A DNA stretch of 64,000 bases. Origin: Nonomuraea rubra (GTDB lineage Bacteria; Actinomycetota; Actinomycetes; Streptosporangiales; Streptosporangiaceae). Shown here piece by piece: positions 24,171 through 31,522 of this stretch. Numbering within the stretch: position 1 is the first letter of the stretch; each line of letters opens with the position of its first letter. The stretch spans positions 6,865,001-6,929,000 of the forward strand of contig NZ_JACHMI010000001.1 of the NCBI RefSeq assembly GCF_014207985.1. The letters run 5' to 3'. Both the position numbers and the translations under genes were made by a program. Below the pieces are notes generated by a model, which was given only the letters and a program-made list of their open reading frames with translations, had not been told where the DNA came from and searched no databases.

Positions 24171-24304
24171 GGAGCAATCACTGCGACCCCGCCATCCTCA
24201 GGCAGTTTCGGGACGGCGGTTCGAGGCCCGGGTCAGCTTGAAGTGGGCGCACGATTTCCGGAAGGCACCTTGAAATCGGCCGGCCATTTACGGCAAGTCG
24301 CTTG

Positions 24305-24475
24305 GTCGCTGACCGCACCGAGTCGATCCATGTGGCGGACGTGTCCGGCGACGGGTCTCACCGGCCTGGCACGGATCCGCAACGGCGAGATCTGCTCCTG
24401 GCCGAGTCTCGGCCACGGCAGGTTCGGGCCCAAGGTCACCATGGACGGCTCGCCGTGGTGCGATCACGAGGAGTT
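24305..24475 (+). pseudogene. Tc-toxin TcB/SpvB-like fragment
   Basis: The plus strand reads VADRTESIHVADVSGDG in one frame and LTGLARIRNGEICSWPSLGH, then GRFGPKVTMDGSPWCDHEEF in the next. This corresponds to the VCBS/FG-GAP-like stretch of SpvB/TcaC-type (TcB) insecticidal toxin subunits, where DMSGDGLTDLVRIRNG and YWPNLGYGRFGxKVTMDNAP are typical. Only about 55 of more than 1400 residues remain, with a frameshift inside. Confidence 0.7.
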
Positions 24476-24477
24476 TC

Positions 24478-24800
24478 GTCGACTACTCCGGCGCCGTGCA
24501 GACCATCGCCACCAGCTCCGGCAGCGGGCTGTTCGAGACCAGCCTGCGAGACGAGCGCTCCCTGCCGTTCGAGGGGCATGAGCCGGCGGATCGAACTGCC
24601 CGTCGACTTCGGCAGTTCGACTACGACACGGTTTCCGACGTCATCCTGCACCTGCGGTACACGGCCGGGGAGGGCGGCGCCCAGTTGTGTGACAAGGCGG
24701 TTGAGCGGGTCCGCGACCTGGCCGGGGCGGCGGAGGAGTCGGGGCCGGTGCGCCTGTTCAGCCTCCGGCACGATCTCCCCGCCGGCTGGCGGCGACGTCG
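24478..24800 (+). pseudogene. Tc-toxin subunit A C-terminal fragment
   Basis: The plus strand encodes VQTIATSSGSGLFETSLRDE, RSLPFEG and, after local frame disturbance, RQFDYDTVSDVILHLRYTAG. This matches the extreme C-terminus of TcA (SGLFELNFRDERYLPFEGAG ... DFRQFDYDTISDVILHLRYTAREGG). It directly follows the TcB-like fragment, so a whole Tc locus appears collapsed into about 500 bp. No intact toxin gene is nearby. Confidence 0.75.
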
Positions 24801-24919
24801 TCGTTGGCCGCTGTGCCGCGCGTGCCCAGGACGTGATGCGCGTCGGCTTGTGTGAACGGCGGCGCGGCACCAAGAATCAGCGGTGGGCTATATAAGCGAA
24901 GGCCGGTATAGTCGCTGCC

Positions 24920-24988
24920 GTGCACGCCTTCGACATACTCGGCGACCCCGTGCGCCGGCGCGTTCTGAAGCTACCGAAGGAGACATGA
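24920..24988 (+). pseudogene. ArsR-type regulator reduced to its first 22 codons
   Basis: A GTG at 24920 opens VHAFDILGDPVRRRVLKLPK ET stop. The VHAFDILGDPVRRRVL start is that of ArsR-family regulators which normally precede AHSA1/SRPBCC genes. The remaining ~80 codons are gone and the stop falls one base before the next ATG. A TATAGT box at 24907-24912 suits a leaderless transcript from this GTG. It may now serve only as a leader peptide for the SRPBCC gene. Confidence 0.6.
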
Positions 24989-24989
24989 C

Positions 24990-25634
24990 ATGAAGGATGT
25001 TCTCGACGAGCTGGCTGCCGTGCGCCGGGCGATGGGCACCGGCAGCGTGCCCGCCGGCGAGGCGTACACCGTGGAGCTGCGGCGTCGATACGACGCGGAG
25101 ATCGATGACGTCTGGGACGCCATCACCAACCCCGAGCGGCTGCAGCGCTGGTTCAAGCCGGTCACCGGGGACCTTCGGCTTGGCGGGCAGTTCGCTCTGG
25201 ACGGCGGAGAGCACGGCGAGATCCTCCGGTGCGAGCCGCCGCGTCTGCTGAAGGTGTCCTGGCTCTACGGGCCGGACGCCGACGCCTGGCCCGGCACCAG
25301 CGAGGTGGAAGTGCGCCTGGCCGCGGGCCCGGCCGGCGACACCGAGTTCGAGCTGATCCACGCAGCGGTCGTCGGCGAGCCCATGTTCCCTACGTACGGC
25401 CCCGGCGCCGGAGGTGTCGGCTGGGACCTGGCCCTCCTCGCCCTGCGACGGTTCCTGGCCGGCGACGAGATCACCGGTCACGAGGAGTTCGAGAAGTCGC
25501 CCGAAGGGCGCGAGTTCGGCCGCCGTAGCGCCGCAGCCTGGGGTCGGGCCCACCTGGCCGCCGGCGGCGAACCGGAGCACGTCGCGGCCGCGGTCGAGGC
25601 CACCACCAAGTTCTACGTACCCGACCCGGCCTGA
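24990..25634 (+). CDS. SRPBCC (AHSA1/START-like) domain protein
   Basis: 214 residues; ATG at 24990 with GAAGGAG upstream. The AHSA1 pattern is clear: RRYDAEIDDVWDAITNPERL, QRWFKPVTGDLRLGGQFALD and GEILRCEPPRLLKVSWLYG, followed by helical segments and ATTKFYVPDP. Such proteins bind hydrophobic ligands in a helix-grip cavity and often pair with an ArsR repressor. Here that partner is reduced to a 22-codon remnant directly upstream. It is probably cotranscribed with the second SRPBCC gene 96 bp downstream. Confidence 0.85.
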   Translation: MKDVLDELAAVRRAMGTGSVPAGEAYTVELRRRYDAEIDDVWDAITNPERLQRWFKPVTGDLRLGGQFALDGGEHGEILRCEPPRLLKVSWLYGPDADAWPGTSEVEVRLAAGPAGDTEFELIHAAVVGEPMFPTYGPGAGGVGWDLALLALRRFLAGDEITGHEEFEKSPEGREFGRRSAAAWGRAHLAAGGEPEHVAAAVEATTKFYVPDPA

Positions 25635-25730
25635 CACTCCAGCGGCGGCGGACTGACCGGCTTCCTCGGCGCCCCACGACCAGCAGGACTGCAGCACGTC
25701 GTCCCACACCACGAGAAGGAGCGATATCCC

Positions 25731-26222
25731 ATGAAGTACACCGTCTCGACCGAGATCGCCCTGCCGCGGGAGACAGTGGTCCAGCTCCTGGCCGACCCGG
25801 CACACCTGCCGAAGTGGCTGCGGGGCCTGGTGCTGCACGAGCCGCTGAACGGGAAGCACGGGGAGCTCGGCACCAAGTCGCGCGTCGTGATGCAGATGGG
25901 GAAGCGGAAGATCGAGTGCACCGAGACCATCACCCGCCGGGAACCGGCAGACCTGCACGAGATCCCGAAAGGCGGCGTCGTTCACTTCGACCGCGAGATC
26001 GTCAGCAAGGGCACGTGGAGCGCCGTGCGCGATCGGCTGGCCGAAGCCGGTCCGGAGACGACACTCTGGGAGAGCGAGAGCGAATACCGGTTCAGCAGCG
26101 TGATGATGCGGCTGGTGGGACTTCTGATGCCCGGTGCCTTCCGCAAGCAGTCGGAGCAGCACATGCAGGACTTCAAGCGTTTCGCCGAGCAAGGCAAGGA
26201 CGTCCGGGAAGAGACGGACTGA
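25731..26222 (+). CDS. SRPBCC family (polyketide-cyclase/START-like) protein
   Basis: 163 residues; ATG at 25731 with AAGGAG upstream. The start MKYTVSTEIALPRETVVQLL, then PAHLPKWLRGLVLHEPLNGK, TKSRVVMQMGKRKIECTETI and a C-terminal amphipathic helix (FRKQSEQHMQDFKRFAEQGK) match the START-like helix-grip fold. No catalytic residues can be named. Together with the preceding AHSA1 gene it forms a small two-gene unit of unknown ligand. Confidence 0.82.
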   Translation: MKYTVSTEIALPRETVVQLLADPAHLPKWLRGLVLHEPLNGKHGELGTKSRVVMQMGKRKIECTETITRREPADLHEIPKGGVVHFDREIVSKGTWSAVRDRLAEAGPETTLWESESEYRFSSVMMRLVGLLMPGAFRKQSEQHMQDFKRFAEQGKDVREETD

Positions 26223-26432
26223 TCTGCCGTCACGCTCGGCGATGGCCATGGAGGCGGGTTCTGTGCGGTGGACGATGAGGACATGATCTTCGAGGAAGAG
26301 GCCATCGAGACGTCGACTTGGCGGGGATGGTTGCGGCGGGTCGGGGCCAGTGGCCGCCTTCCCCGGTCCAGGCGGTGGCGGTCTCGGGGCTGATGCCCAA
26401 GAGGTCCGTGAGAACGGCAGCGAGCGACTAAT

Positions 26433-26450
26433 TTGACAGCAATCTAATCA
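26433..26450. promoter_or_regulatory. ArsR-type operator copy 1 (TTGACAGCAATCTAATCA)
   Basis: This 18-bp element shares TCTAATCA with sites at 31178-31215 and is related to the element before arsR (29417-29435). It lies about 50-70 bp upstream of the flavoprotein ATG (26501). TTGACA could also serve as a -35 box, so repressor binding would cover the promoter. The preceding 26223-26432 holds no gene. Confidence 0.6.
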
Positions 26451-26471
26451 ATGAGGCATGCTTCCTGCTAC

Positions 26472-26490
26472 TTCGACAATCGTCTAAGCA
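26472..26490. promoter_or_regulatory. ArsR-type operator copy 2 (TTCGACAATCGTCTAAGCA)
   Basis: It resembles TTCGACAAGCTTCGAATCA before arsR and sits just ahead of the AAGGAG ribosome site of the flavoprotein gene. Two spaced copies at this promoter suggest tight, possibly cooperative, repression. Confidence 0.55.
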
Positions 26491-26500
26491 AGGAGCCATG

Positions 26501-27898
26501 ATGAGTGACGGATGCTGCGGCACCACCACGCCCTCGGAGGCGGAGCAGTTCACCGCCGGCCCGGAGACCAGCACACTGCCGGTGGTGGTCATCGGGGCGG
26601 GTCCGATCGGCCTGGCCGCCGCCGCCCACCTGGCCGAGCGGGGCCTCGGCTTCCTGATCCTGGAGGCGGGCGGGCAGGCAGGCGCGTCCATCGCCAAGTG
26701 GGGTCACGTACGGGTGTTCAGCCCGTGGCGCTACAACATCGACCCCGCCGCCCGCCGCCTGCTGGAAGAGGCGGGCTGGCAGGCGCCGGACGAGGACTGG
26801 CTGCCGACCGGCGCCGAGCTCGTCGACGACTACCTCGCCCCGCTGGCCAAGGCCCTCGGCGACCGGGTACGGCTGAACGCCGAGGTCACCGCGATCACCC
26901 GGCTGGGCTTCGACCGGGTCCGGACCAACGGCCGCGAGGACGTACCGTTCCTGATCCGCCTGCAGGACGGCGAGGAGCTGTACGCCCGCGCGATCATCGA
27001 CGCCTCCGGCACCTACACCAGCCCCAACGTGCTGGGCGCGAGCGGCCTGCCGGCGCACGGCGAAGCGGAGGTGGCACAGCTCATCGACCACGCGCTCCCC
27101 GACGTCCTCGGTGCCGACCGCGCCACCTACGAAGGTAAGCACACCCTCGTCGTCGGCGCCGGCCACTCGGCCGCCACCACGCTGCTGGCCCTGGCCCAGC
27201 TCGAGAACACCCCGATCACCTGGGCGATCCGCGCGGGCAACGCCAGCCGCACCTACGGCGGCGGCGACGCCGACGCGCTTCCCGCGCGCGGGGCGCTGGG
27301 CAGCCGCCTGCACGCCCTGGTGGAGTCCGGCCGGATCACCCTGCTGACCGGCTTCTACACCCACCGCGTCCGGGGAACCGGCCAAGGCGTCGAGGTGGTC
27401 AGCCGCGACCCGTCCGGCGCGGAGCGGACAATCGCCGTGGACCGGATCGTGTCGGCCACCGGCTACCGCCCCGACCACTCCATCGCGAGCGAGCTGCGCC
27501 TCGACCTGGACCCGGTCCTCGGCTCCACCCGCGCTCTCGCCCCGCTGATCGACCCGAACCAGCACTCCTGCGGCACGGTCCCGCCGCACGGCGCGGACGA
27601 GCTGGCCCATCCCGAGCCCGGCTACTACGCGATCGGCGTCAAGAGCTACGGCCGCGCGCCCACCTTCCTCATGGCCACCGGCTACGAGCAGGCCCGCTCG
27701 GTCGTCGCCGCACTGGCCGGCGACTGGGAGGCCGCACGCGACGTGCAGCTCGACCTGCCCGAGACCGGTGTCTGCTCCTCCAACCTCGCCGAGGCCCAGG
27801 AGCAGCGCGTCGGCCTGGCCACCGGCATCAGCGGCGGCCTGCTGTCCGCCCCGCTCCCTTTGGTGACCGCCTCGACCGGCGGCGGCTGCTGCGGCTGA
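26501..27898 (+). CDS. NAD(P)/FAD-binding flavoprotein with CCG motifs at both termini
   Basis: 465 residues; of two adjacent ATGs, 26501 is better spaced from AAGGAG. FAD motif VVVIGAGPIGLAAAAHLAER near the start, a second dinucleotide motif LVVGAGHSAATTLLALAQ in the middle, and SATGYRPDHSI near the C-terminus mark a flavin monooxygenase/thioredoxin-reductase-like fold. Unusually it begins MSDGCCG and ends GGGCCG, with vicinal Cys pairs at 5-6 and 463-464 that could bind As(III). It is preceded by two ArsR-type boxes and followed by other arsenic genes. A role in arsenic redox or sensing is inferred; the reaction is unknown. Confidence 0.82.
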   Translation: MSDGCCGTTTPSEAEQFTAGPETSTLPVVVIGAGPIGLAAAAHLAERGLGFLILEAGGQAGASIAKWGHVRVFSPWRYNIDPAARRLLEEAGWQAPDEDWLPTGAELVDDYLAPLAKALGDRVRLNAEVTAITRLGFDRVRTNGREDVPFLIRLQDGEELYARAIIDASGTYTSPNVLGASGLPAHGEAEVAQLIDHALPDVLGADRATYEGKHTLVVGAGHSAATTLLALAQLENTPITWAIRAGNASRTYGGGDADALPARGALGSRLHALVESGRITLLTGFYTHRVRGTGQGVEVVSRDPSGAERTIAVDRIVSATGYRPDHSIASELRLDLDPVLGSTRALAPLIDPNQHSCGTVPPHGADELAHPEPGYYAIGVKSYGRAPTFLMATGYEQARSVVAALAGDWEAARDVQLDLPETGVCSSNLAEAQEQRVGLATGISGGLLSAPLPLVTASTGGGCCG

Positions 27899-27913
27899 AC
27901 GAGGAGGAGCACG

Positions 27914-28174
27914 ATGTCCGACGGCTACCCCACCGCGGCGCAGAAAGAGGCGCTGAGCCTGATCCGCGACCACGAGCCGATGCCCACAGCCCGGCTCGCG
28001 GAGCGGCTGCTGGCCGCCCGCGAACCCAGCACCAACCCCGGCTACGCCCGCGCCGTCACCCGCATGGCCGGAACCCTGGCCTGGCGACTGCAAGCACAGG
28101 GCTTCATCACCGCCAACGGCACCGACACCTGGCGCACCACCTCCTCCGGCCGCGCGCTGATCTCATGCGCCTGA
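27914..28174 (+). CDS. Small winged-helix-like protein, arsenic island
   Basis: 86 residues; ATG at 27914 behind GAGGAGGAG. The sequence PTAAQKEALSLIRDHEPMPT, ARLAERLLAAREPSTNPGYA, GTLAWRLQAQGFITANGTDT and TWRTTSSGRALIS suggests three helices and a wing, as in small MarR/wHTH-like DNA- or protein-binding modules. No Cys sensor except one near the end. It overlaps the MFS start by 10 nt, so it is in the flavoprotein-MFS operon. I do not recognise a named family. Confidence 0.65.
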   Translation: MSDGYPTAAQKEALSLIRDHEPMPTARLAERLLAAREPSTNPGYARAVTRMAGTLAWRLQAQGFITANGTDTWRTTSSGRALISCA

Positions 28175-29415
28175 GCTCCGGCGATACCAGCGACCCGGCC
28201 GTCGCCTCCGTCAGCGAGCGCGGCGGCCAAGGCCGTTTCCACCAGGGCCGGCGCATCGTCGCCGCCCTGGCCGTCACCCAGACCATCGGCTACGGCGTCC
28301 TCTACTACGCCTTCTCCGTCTTTCTCGCTCCGATGACCCGCGACCTGCGCGCCGGCGGCACGCAGGTCGCCGCCGCGCTCACCCTCGCCGTCCTGACCAC
28401 CGCTCTGTGCGCGCCGCTGGTCGGCCGGTGGCTGGACACCCACGGCGGCCGAGGCCTGATGACCGCCGGGTCGGTGCTCGGCGCGCTCGCCGTCCTGGCC
28501 TGGTCCCAAGCTCACAACCTGCTCCAGCTGTACGGGGTGTTCCTCGCCATCGGCATCGCCTCGGCCATGGTGCTGTACGAGCCGGCCTTCGCCGTCATCA
28601 TCGCCTGGTTCGACGGCCCGGCCCACGGGCACGGCCGGGCCGGCGCGCTGCTCGCGCTGACCATCGTGGCCGGGTTCGCCTCCTCCATCTTCCTGCCGCT
28701 GACCGGCCTGCTCGTCGAGCACTACGGCTGGCGCCAGGCCCTGGTCATCCTCGGCCTCGGCTACGGCGTGGCGGCGATCCCGCTGCACGCCCTGGTCCTG
28801 CGCCGGCCCGCCCACCACACCGCCAAGGCCAAGGCCGAGGCACGCGGCGAGCTGGTCAAGGCCGCCGTACGGGCGCGTCCGTTCTGGTTGCTGGCGGCGG
28901 CCTTCACCGCGCATGGCGGCGCGGTGGCCATCATCGCCGTCCTGCTGGTCACCTACCTGACCCACCTCGGCCATCCCCCGGTCTTCGCCGCCACCATCGC
29001 CGGACTGCTCGGCGTGCTCTCGGTGACCGGCCGCCTGGTCACCACCGGCCTGCGCCGCCGCTGGTCCGCCGCGCCGGTCGCCGCGGGTGTCTTCGCCCTG
29101 CAAGGCGCAGGCGCGCTGCTCCTGCCGGTCGTCGGAGCCGGCGTGCCGGGCGCGATCGGATGCGTCCTGCTCTTCGGGATCGGCTTCGGCGTCGGCACGA
29201 TCACCCTGCCGCACCTGCTCGCCGAACGGTACGGCACCGCCGCCTACGCCAGCCTGTCCGGCCGGATCGCCCTGTTCTCGGTCGCCGACAAGGCCGCCGC
29301 TCCGCTGGCCGCCGTCGCCCTGGCCCAGGTGGCCGGCTACGGCTGGGTCATGGGTGCGGTGGCCGCCGCCTGCGCGATCGCGGCATTGGCCCTGCTCGCC
29401 TATCACCGCCTATAA
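28165..29415 (+). CDS. MFS transporter of the arsenic island
   Basis: 416 residues with about 12 membrane segments: RIVAALAVTQTIGYGVLYYA first, GRWLDTHGGRGLMTAGSVLG for the TM2-3 loop, and SLSGRIALFSVADKAAAPLA near TM11. It overlaps the small wHTH gene by 10 nt and lies immediately before arsR, in an operon with the CCG flavoprotein. MFS proteins in such settings export arsenicals (ArsJ- or ArsK-like in role), but direct orthology is not claimed. It probably exports the product of the flavoprotein or of ArsO. Confidence 0.85.
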   Translation: MRLSSGDTSDPAVASVSERGGQGRFHQGRRIVAALAVTQTIGYGVLYYAFSVFLAPMTRDLRAGGTQVAAALTLAVLTTALCAPLVGRWLDTHGGRGLMTAGSVLGALAVLAWSQAHNLLQLYGVFLAIGIASAMVLYEPAFAVIIAWFDGPAHGHGRAGALLALTIVAGFASSIFLPLTGLLVEHYGWRQALVILGLGYGVAAIPLHALVLRRPAHHTAKAKAEARGELVKAAVRARPFWLLAAAFTAHGGAVAIIAVLLVTYLTHLGHPPVFAATIAGLLGVLSVTGRLVTTGLRRRWSAAPVAAGVFALQGAGALLLPVVGAGVPGAIGCVLLFGIGFGVGTITLPHLLAERYGTAAYASLSGRIALFSVADKAAAPLAAVALAQVAGYGWVMGAVAAACAIAALALLAYHRL

Positions 29416-29416
29416 T

Positions 29417-29435
29417 TTCGACAAGCTTCGAATCA
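29417..29435. promoter_or_regulatory. ArsR-type operator (TTCGACAAGCTTCGAATCA)
   Basis: The site contains a TTCGA...TCGAA inverted repeat and begins just after the MFS stop, 15 bp before the arsR ATG. It resembles known actinobacterial ArsR boxes and the copies at 26472-26490 and 31198-31215. Autoregulation of arsR-arsO is inferred. Confidence 0.7.
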
Positions 29436-29449
29436 GCAGGGGGAGCCGG

Positions 29450-29827
29450 ATGGCCGCCACCACGACCCCGTGCTGCGCACCGATCGCACGCGAGCCGCTG
29501 TCCGAGACCGACGCGGCCGACCTCGCCGTCATGCTCAAGGCGGTCGCCGACCCGGTCCGGCTGCGCCTGCTGTCGATGATCGGATCTCACGCGGGCGGCG
29601 AGGCGTGCGTGTGCGACCTCACCGACGCGTTCGACCTGACCGCCCCGACCATCTCCCACCATCTCAAGGTGCTCCGCACGGCAGGGCTGATCGACGGCGA
29701 ACGGCGCGGCACCTGGGTGTACTACCGGATCATCCCCGAGGCGGTGAACAAGCTGGGCGCCCTGTTCGCACCGCTGACCCAGCCTTCACCCGGCAGGCCG
29801 GGAGACCTCGAGCTCCTGCCCGTATGA
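29450..29827 (+). CDS. arsR: ArsR-family arsenic-responsive repressor
   Basis: 125 residues; ATG at 29450 with AGGGGGAG upstream. The winged-helix core is LKAVADPVRLRLLSMIGSHA, then CVCDLTDAFDLTAPTISHHL, KVLRTAGLIDGERRGTWVYY. A Cys pair near the N-terminus (TTTPCCAPI) and CVCDL in the HTH region supply thiols for As(III). This arrangement is seen in several actinobacterial ArsR proteins. Its stop overlaps the arsO start (ATGA). It should repress the flavoprotein, arsR-arsO and CCG-peptide units through the shared operator family. Confidence 0.92.
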   Translation: MAATTTPCCAPIAREPLSETDAADLAVMLKAVADPVRLRLLSMIGSHAGGEACVCDLTDAFDLTAPTISHHLKVLRTAGLIDGERRGTWVYYRIIPEAVNKLGALFAPLTQPSPGRPGDLELLPV

Positions 29828-30888
29828 CCCGAGCTCCCCGCCCGGTCGACGTCCTGGTCATCGGCGGCGGCCAGGCAGGTCTGGCCGCCGGCTACTACCT
29901 GCGCCGCGCCAGGGCCGACTTCGTCATCCTGGACGCCCAGGAGGAGCCCGGTGGGGCGTGGCGGCACGCCTGGCCGTCGCTCCGGCTGTTCTCCCCCGCC
30001 CAGTACAGCTCGCTGCCCGGCCGCATGATGCCCACCCCGCCCGGCGGCGGCTACCCCAGCGCCACCGACACGGTCGCCTACCTCGCCGACTACGAACAGC
30101 GCTACCAGTTCCCGATCGTCCGGCCCACGACCGTGCATGCGGTACGGCGAGAGGAGCGGAGCCTCCTGGCCGACACCGACGCCGGCACCTGGCAGGCCCG
30201 CCACGTGATCAGCGCCACCGGCACCTGGTGGCGGCCTTACGTGCCCTACTACCCTGGCATCGGCGACTTCCAGGGGAAGCAGTTGCACGCCGCCGGCTAC
30301 CGTGGCCCGGAGCCGTTCCACGGCCGGCGCGTCCTGATCGTGGGCGGCGCCAACTCCGGCGCGCAGATCCTGGCCGACGTCTCCACCGTCGCCGACACCA
30401 CCTGGGTCACCCTGCGCCCACCTCGCCTGCTGCCCGACGAGGTCGACGGCCGGGCCCTGTTCGCCCTGGCCACCCGCCAGACCCAGGGCGCGGACGGCGT
30501 GGGCTCGCTGGGCGACATCGTGGCCGTCCCACCGGTCCGGGAGGCCCGCGACCGCGGCGTGCTCAAGGCCCAGCCGATGTTCGACCGCATCACCAGCACG
30601 GGCGTCACCTGGCCGGACGGCACCAGCCTCGACTGTGACGCCATCATCTGGTGCACCGGCTTCCGCCCGGACCTGAGCCATCTGGCTCCGCTCCGGCTGC
30701 GCGGCCCTGACGGGCTCATCCCGGTGGAGGGCACCCGCGCCGTGGGCGAGCCTCGCCTGCACCTGCTCGGTTATGGCGACTGGACAGGCCCCGCCTCCGC
30801 CACTTTGATCGGCGCGAGCCGCACGGCCAGAGACACCGTCGCCGAAATCGTGCGAGCCATGAGCCCCGGCGAGGTTGCCAGCCGGTGA
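29824..30888 (+). CDS. arsO: ArsO-like flavin-dependent monooxygenase
   Basis: 354 residues, ATG overlapping the arsR stop. Motifs: VDVLVIGGGQAGLAAGYYLR (FAD), GGAWRHAWPSLRLFSPAQYS, HVISATGTWWRPY (ATG motif), RRVLIVGGANSGAQILADVS (NADPH) and AIIWCTGFRPDLSHL. This is the ArsO/CzcO-like class of single-component flavin monooxygenases found in ars operons, whose exact substrate is debated. Unlike the 26501 flavoprotein it has no terminal CCG motifs. Coupling to arsR implies induction by arsenic. Confidence 0.88.
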   Translation: MTRAPRPVDVLVIGGGQAGLAAGYYLRRARADFVILDAQEEPGGAWRHAWPSLRLFSPAQYSSLPGRMMPTPPGGGYPSATDTVAYLADYEQRYQFPIVRPTTVHAVRREERSLLADTDAGTWQARHVISATGTWWRPYVPYYPGIGDFQGKQLHAAGYRGPEPFHGRRVLIVGGANSGAQILADVSTVADTTWVTLRPPRLLPDEVDGRALFALATRQTQGADGVGSLGDIVAVPPVREARDRGVLKAQPMFDRITSTGVTWPDGTSLDCDAIIWCTGFRPDLSHLAPLRLRGPDGLIPVEGTRAVGEPRLHLLGYGDWTGPASATLIGASRTARDTVAEIVRAMSPGEVASR

Positions 30889-31177
30889 ACGGGGCGTCGG
30901 GAGGCATCCACTGCGCCACGATCCGGCCCGTGGGCTCGGGATGATTCTGCCATCGCGCATAGAAGCGGTGGGACTGCGACACATCCACCGCTCGGGCAAG
31001 TAACGGCGCCCCTCCCACTCCAGCGCGCCCGAGCGTGGGTAGTCCCAGAACGTCGATGGCCACGGCGTGCACCTCATCCAGCGACTTCCCCGAGTATCCG
31101 AGAAGTCCCACAGCATCGAAGTGAACCTGCTGGTCGCCGACCACGAGTTCGCGATCGCGCTGCGCAACCTTCGACGG
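30889..31177 (-). other. Spacer with a possible eroded reverse-strand gene
   Basis: The reverse strand reads HFDAVGLLGYSGKSLDEVHA, then VAIDVLGLPTLG, and in a neighbouring frame SGALEWEGRRYLPE. The texture is protein-like but frames shift and no family is recognised. It could be an old remnant between arsO and the CCG-peptide operon, or chance. No promoter is assigned here apart from the operator block at its right edge. Confidence 0.3.
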
Positions 31178-31215
31178 TGATTAGATTGCCGTCTATCTTG
31201 ACGAGCTTCTAATCA
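31178..31215. promoter_or_regulatory. Double ArsR-type operator with inverted TGATTAGA / TCTAATCA arms
   Basis: TGATTAGA (31178-31185) and TCTAATCA (31208-31215) form a perfect 8-bp inverted repeat 22 bp apart. The right half, TTGACGAGCTTCTAATCA, matches the box family. The left half read on the reverse strand (TAGACGGCAATCTAATCA) closely matches copy 1 at 26433-26450. The block precedes the CCG-peptide gene by about 60 bp and includes a TTGACG that may be the -35 box. Confidence 0.65.
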
Positions 31216-31273
31216 GCGTGCCAGGATGGCCATTGTTTAGAAGTTCATCGAAATAAGGGGAAAGGACCGCAAG

Positions 31274-31522
31274 ATGACGCAAGAGACGCGTGGGGGCTTC
31301 ATCGGCAACCCGGCCGAGGCATTCGCTCCGGCGGCAGCCGGAGGTTGTTGCGGTGCCCCCGCCCCGCAGGCCGTCTCGCCGGCCGGAGGAGACACCTCCG
31401 CAGGCTGCTGTGGCGACCCGGCACCCGTCGCGCAAGCAAGCGAGGGCGGCGGTTGCTGCGGCCAGGCACCGGCCTCGAGCCGGGAGCAGGCGGTTACCGC
31501 CACCGCGGCATGCTGCGGATGA
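31274..31522 (+). CDS. 82-residue protein with four CCG motifs (putative metalloid-binding peptide)
   Basis: ATG at 31274 with AAAGGA upstream. Cys pairs occur at 25-26, 45-46, 61-62 and 80-81, each followed by Gly: AGGCCGAPAP, AGCCGDPAP, GGCCGQAPA and the C-terminal ACCG. Spacers are Ala/Pro/Ser/Gly-rich and probably disordered; there are no other Cys and no signal peptide. The stop overlaps the M28 peptidase ATG (ATGA). ArsR-type boxes upstream place it in the arsenic regulon. I infer binding of As(III) or a related metalloid, or a modified peptide processed by the peptidase. I do not know a described family. Confidence 0.75.
   Translation: MTQETRGGFIGNPAEAFAPAAAGGCCGAPAPQAVSPAGGDTSAGCCGDPAPVAQASEGGGCCGQAPASSREQAVTATAACCG

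Noticed and set aside
30716..31144. 142-codon reverse-strand frame as a gene
   Set aside because: The arsO overlap, frame shifts and lack of a ribosome site make a functional gene unlikely; kept only as a possible remnant.
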